NCBI GenBank assembly: GCA_028686345.1 | Contig: JAQUCE010000028.1 | Coordinates: 1 to 50,832 of the forward strand | DNA: 50,832 nucleotides | Direction: 5' to 3' | From: Kiritimatiellia bacterium | GTDB lineage: Bacteria > Verrucomicrobiota > Kiritimatiellia > RFP12 > UBA1067 | Shown: positions 50,461 to 50,832 of the stretch, piece after piece | How the letters are laid out: the number at the start of each line of letters is the position of its first letter | How positions within the stretch are numbered: the stretch's first letter is position 1 | The notes under the pieces: model-generated | What the model was told of the DNA's origin: nothing | What the model saw: the letters and a program-made list of their open reading frames with translations, nothing else | Databases searched by the model: none | Made by a program: the position numbers and the translations under genes

Positions 50461-50531
50461 AGGATTGTGATTAAGATTGAGAGAAGGATGTGTATCCCTC
50501 CTAATCACAATCACAATCCTAATCATAATCA
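50461..50531. repeat. Repeat family G, second complete hairpin
   Basis: AGGATTGTGATTAAGATTG on the left pairs imperfectly with AATCACAATCACAATCCT on the right around an AAGGATGTGTATCC centre. Same design as 4643-4712. 59 bp after the fusion flavoprotein stop; could serve as a terminator. Confidence 0.7.
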
Positions 50532-50533
50532 GG

Positions 50534-50685
50534 GAAATCAGTGCCTGTCCCTAACGGAAATCAGTGCCTGTCCCTAAGCGGGGAAATCAGTGCCTGTCCC
50601 TAACGGAAATCAGTGCCTGTCCCTAAGCGGTGCTGAAACTACGACCAAGTTAACGAGTTATAGGCAAGTTGTCGGCATTGCAAGG
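50534..50685 (-). repeat. Repeat family F, four units plus flank
   Basis: Four copies of GAAATCAGTGCCTGTCCCT (50534, 50557, 50583, 50606), the inverse complement of the units at 9701-9747, then a flank with CTGAAACTACGACC and CGAGTTATAGGC that mirrors 9651-9700. The remaining 147 bp to the window end have no recognised gene, apart from a GGTGTAGTATCCGCTCTAC piece related to the end of family C. Confidence 0.75.
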
Positions 50686-50832
50686 GTTGTGGTTCGGTGT
50701 AGTATCCGCTCTACGTCGCGACAGGATAAGCCCAGTTTCTGGGGATTTGTAAAATCGTAAATACAATGAAAGAGAAAGTAGACATCCAGCGGGTAACCAA
50801 TCCCGCCTGGCAAAGGTTAGCCACCGACCAGA

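Noticed and set aside
1..50832. tRNA or rRNA genes
   Set aside because: Looked for T-loop GGTTCGA-type segments with matching acceptor arms in the gaps; none was convincing.

Overview
The window is about 51 kb of a free-living, polysaccharide-degrading bacterium, most likely of the PVC superphylum (Kiritimatiellota/Lentisphaerota/Verrucomicrobiota type). The pointers are giant secreted proteins with autotransporter-associated beta-strand repeats, several secreted or cytoplasmic glycosidase-like proteins, a Tat-type Gfo/Idh/MocA oxidoreductase, an NrfHA nitrite reductase, and intergenic DNA crowded with palindromic repeats. This placement is inference from gene content; no rRNA or tRNA gene was seen.

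Left part (1-21.8 kb): housekeeping and scattered accessory genes. On the minus strand are an orphan oligopeptide-type ABC ATPase, dihydroorotase and a purine nucleoside phosphorylase whose start overlaps the pyrC stop (it runs off the window), then a TsaC/Sua5 protein and the nrfH-nrfA pair. Next come a secreted M6-like metalloprotease, a beta-helix protein, an ecotin-type protease inhibitor, a C92-like permuted papain-fold protein with a Gfo/Idh/MocA oxidoreductase 8 bp downstream, a sugar-nucleotide-reductase-like SDR, a farnesyl-diphosphate-synthase-like prenyltransferase, a 2-Cys peroxiredoxin, a GH20-like hexosaminidase and a DUF3943 protein.

Middle part (22-42 kb): secreted polysaccharide and surface proteins. 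A GH50/agarase-like enzyme is followed by a LamG/beta-strand-repeat protein with a broken C-terminus, a decayed stretch with the 3' remnant of an FAD-dependent oxidoreductase, a 1382-aa and a roughly 2668-aa beta-strand-repeat protein, and a DNRLRE-type protein whose 5' end is made of repeat DNA.

Right part (42-50.8 kb): an AraC-type regulator divergent from two minus-strand genes, a secreted glycosidase-like protein and a carbohydrate-binding-type protein that share a C-terminal domain. A good sigma-70-like promoter with a 20-bp-phased direct repeat abutting its -35 box lies between them, suggesting AraC control. The window ends with a large fusion flavoprotein (Old Yellow Enzyme barrel + GltD-type iron-sulfur domain + FAD/NAD(P) domain).

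Two themes stand out. First, five otherwise unlike proteins encoded in the 27-46.6 kb stretch end in the same short tail (Gly-Thr/Met, hydrophobic run, usually a last Lys/Arg/Gln) placed exactly at the stop codon; it looks like a sorting or anchoring signal that I do not recognise. Second, the intergenic space is a mosaic of at least nine palindromic or tandem repeat families, some in fixed composite order, and these repeats touch genes: they supply the last codons of tsaC, replace the 5' end of one gene, and form duplicated leaders upstream of ecotin and the C92-like gene.
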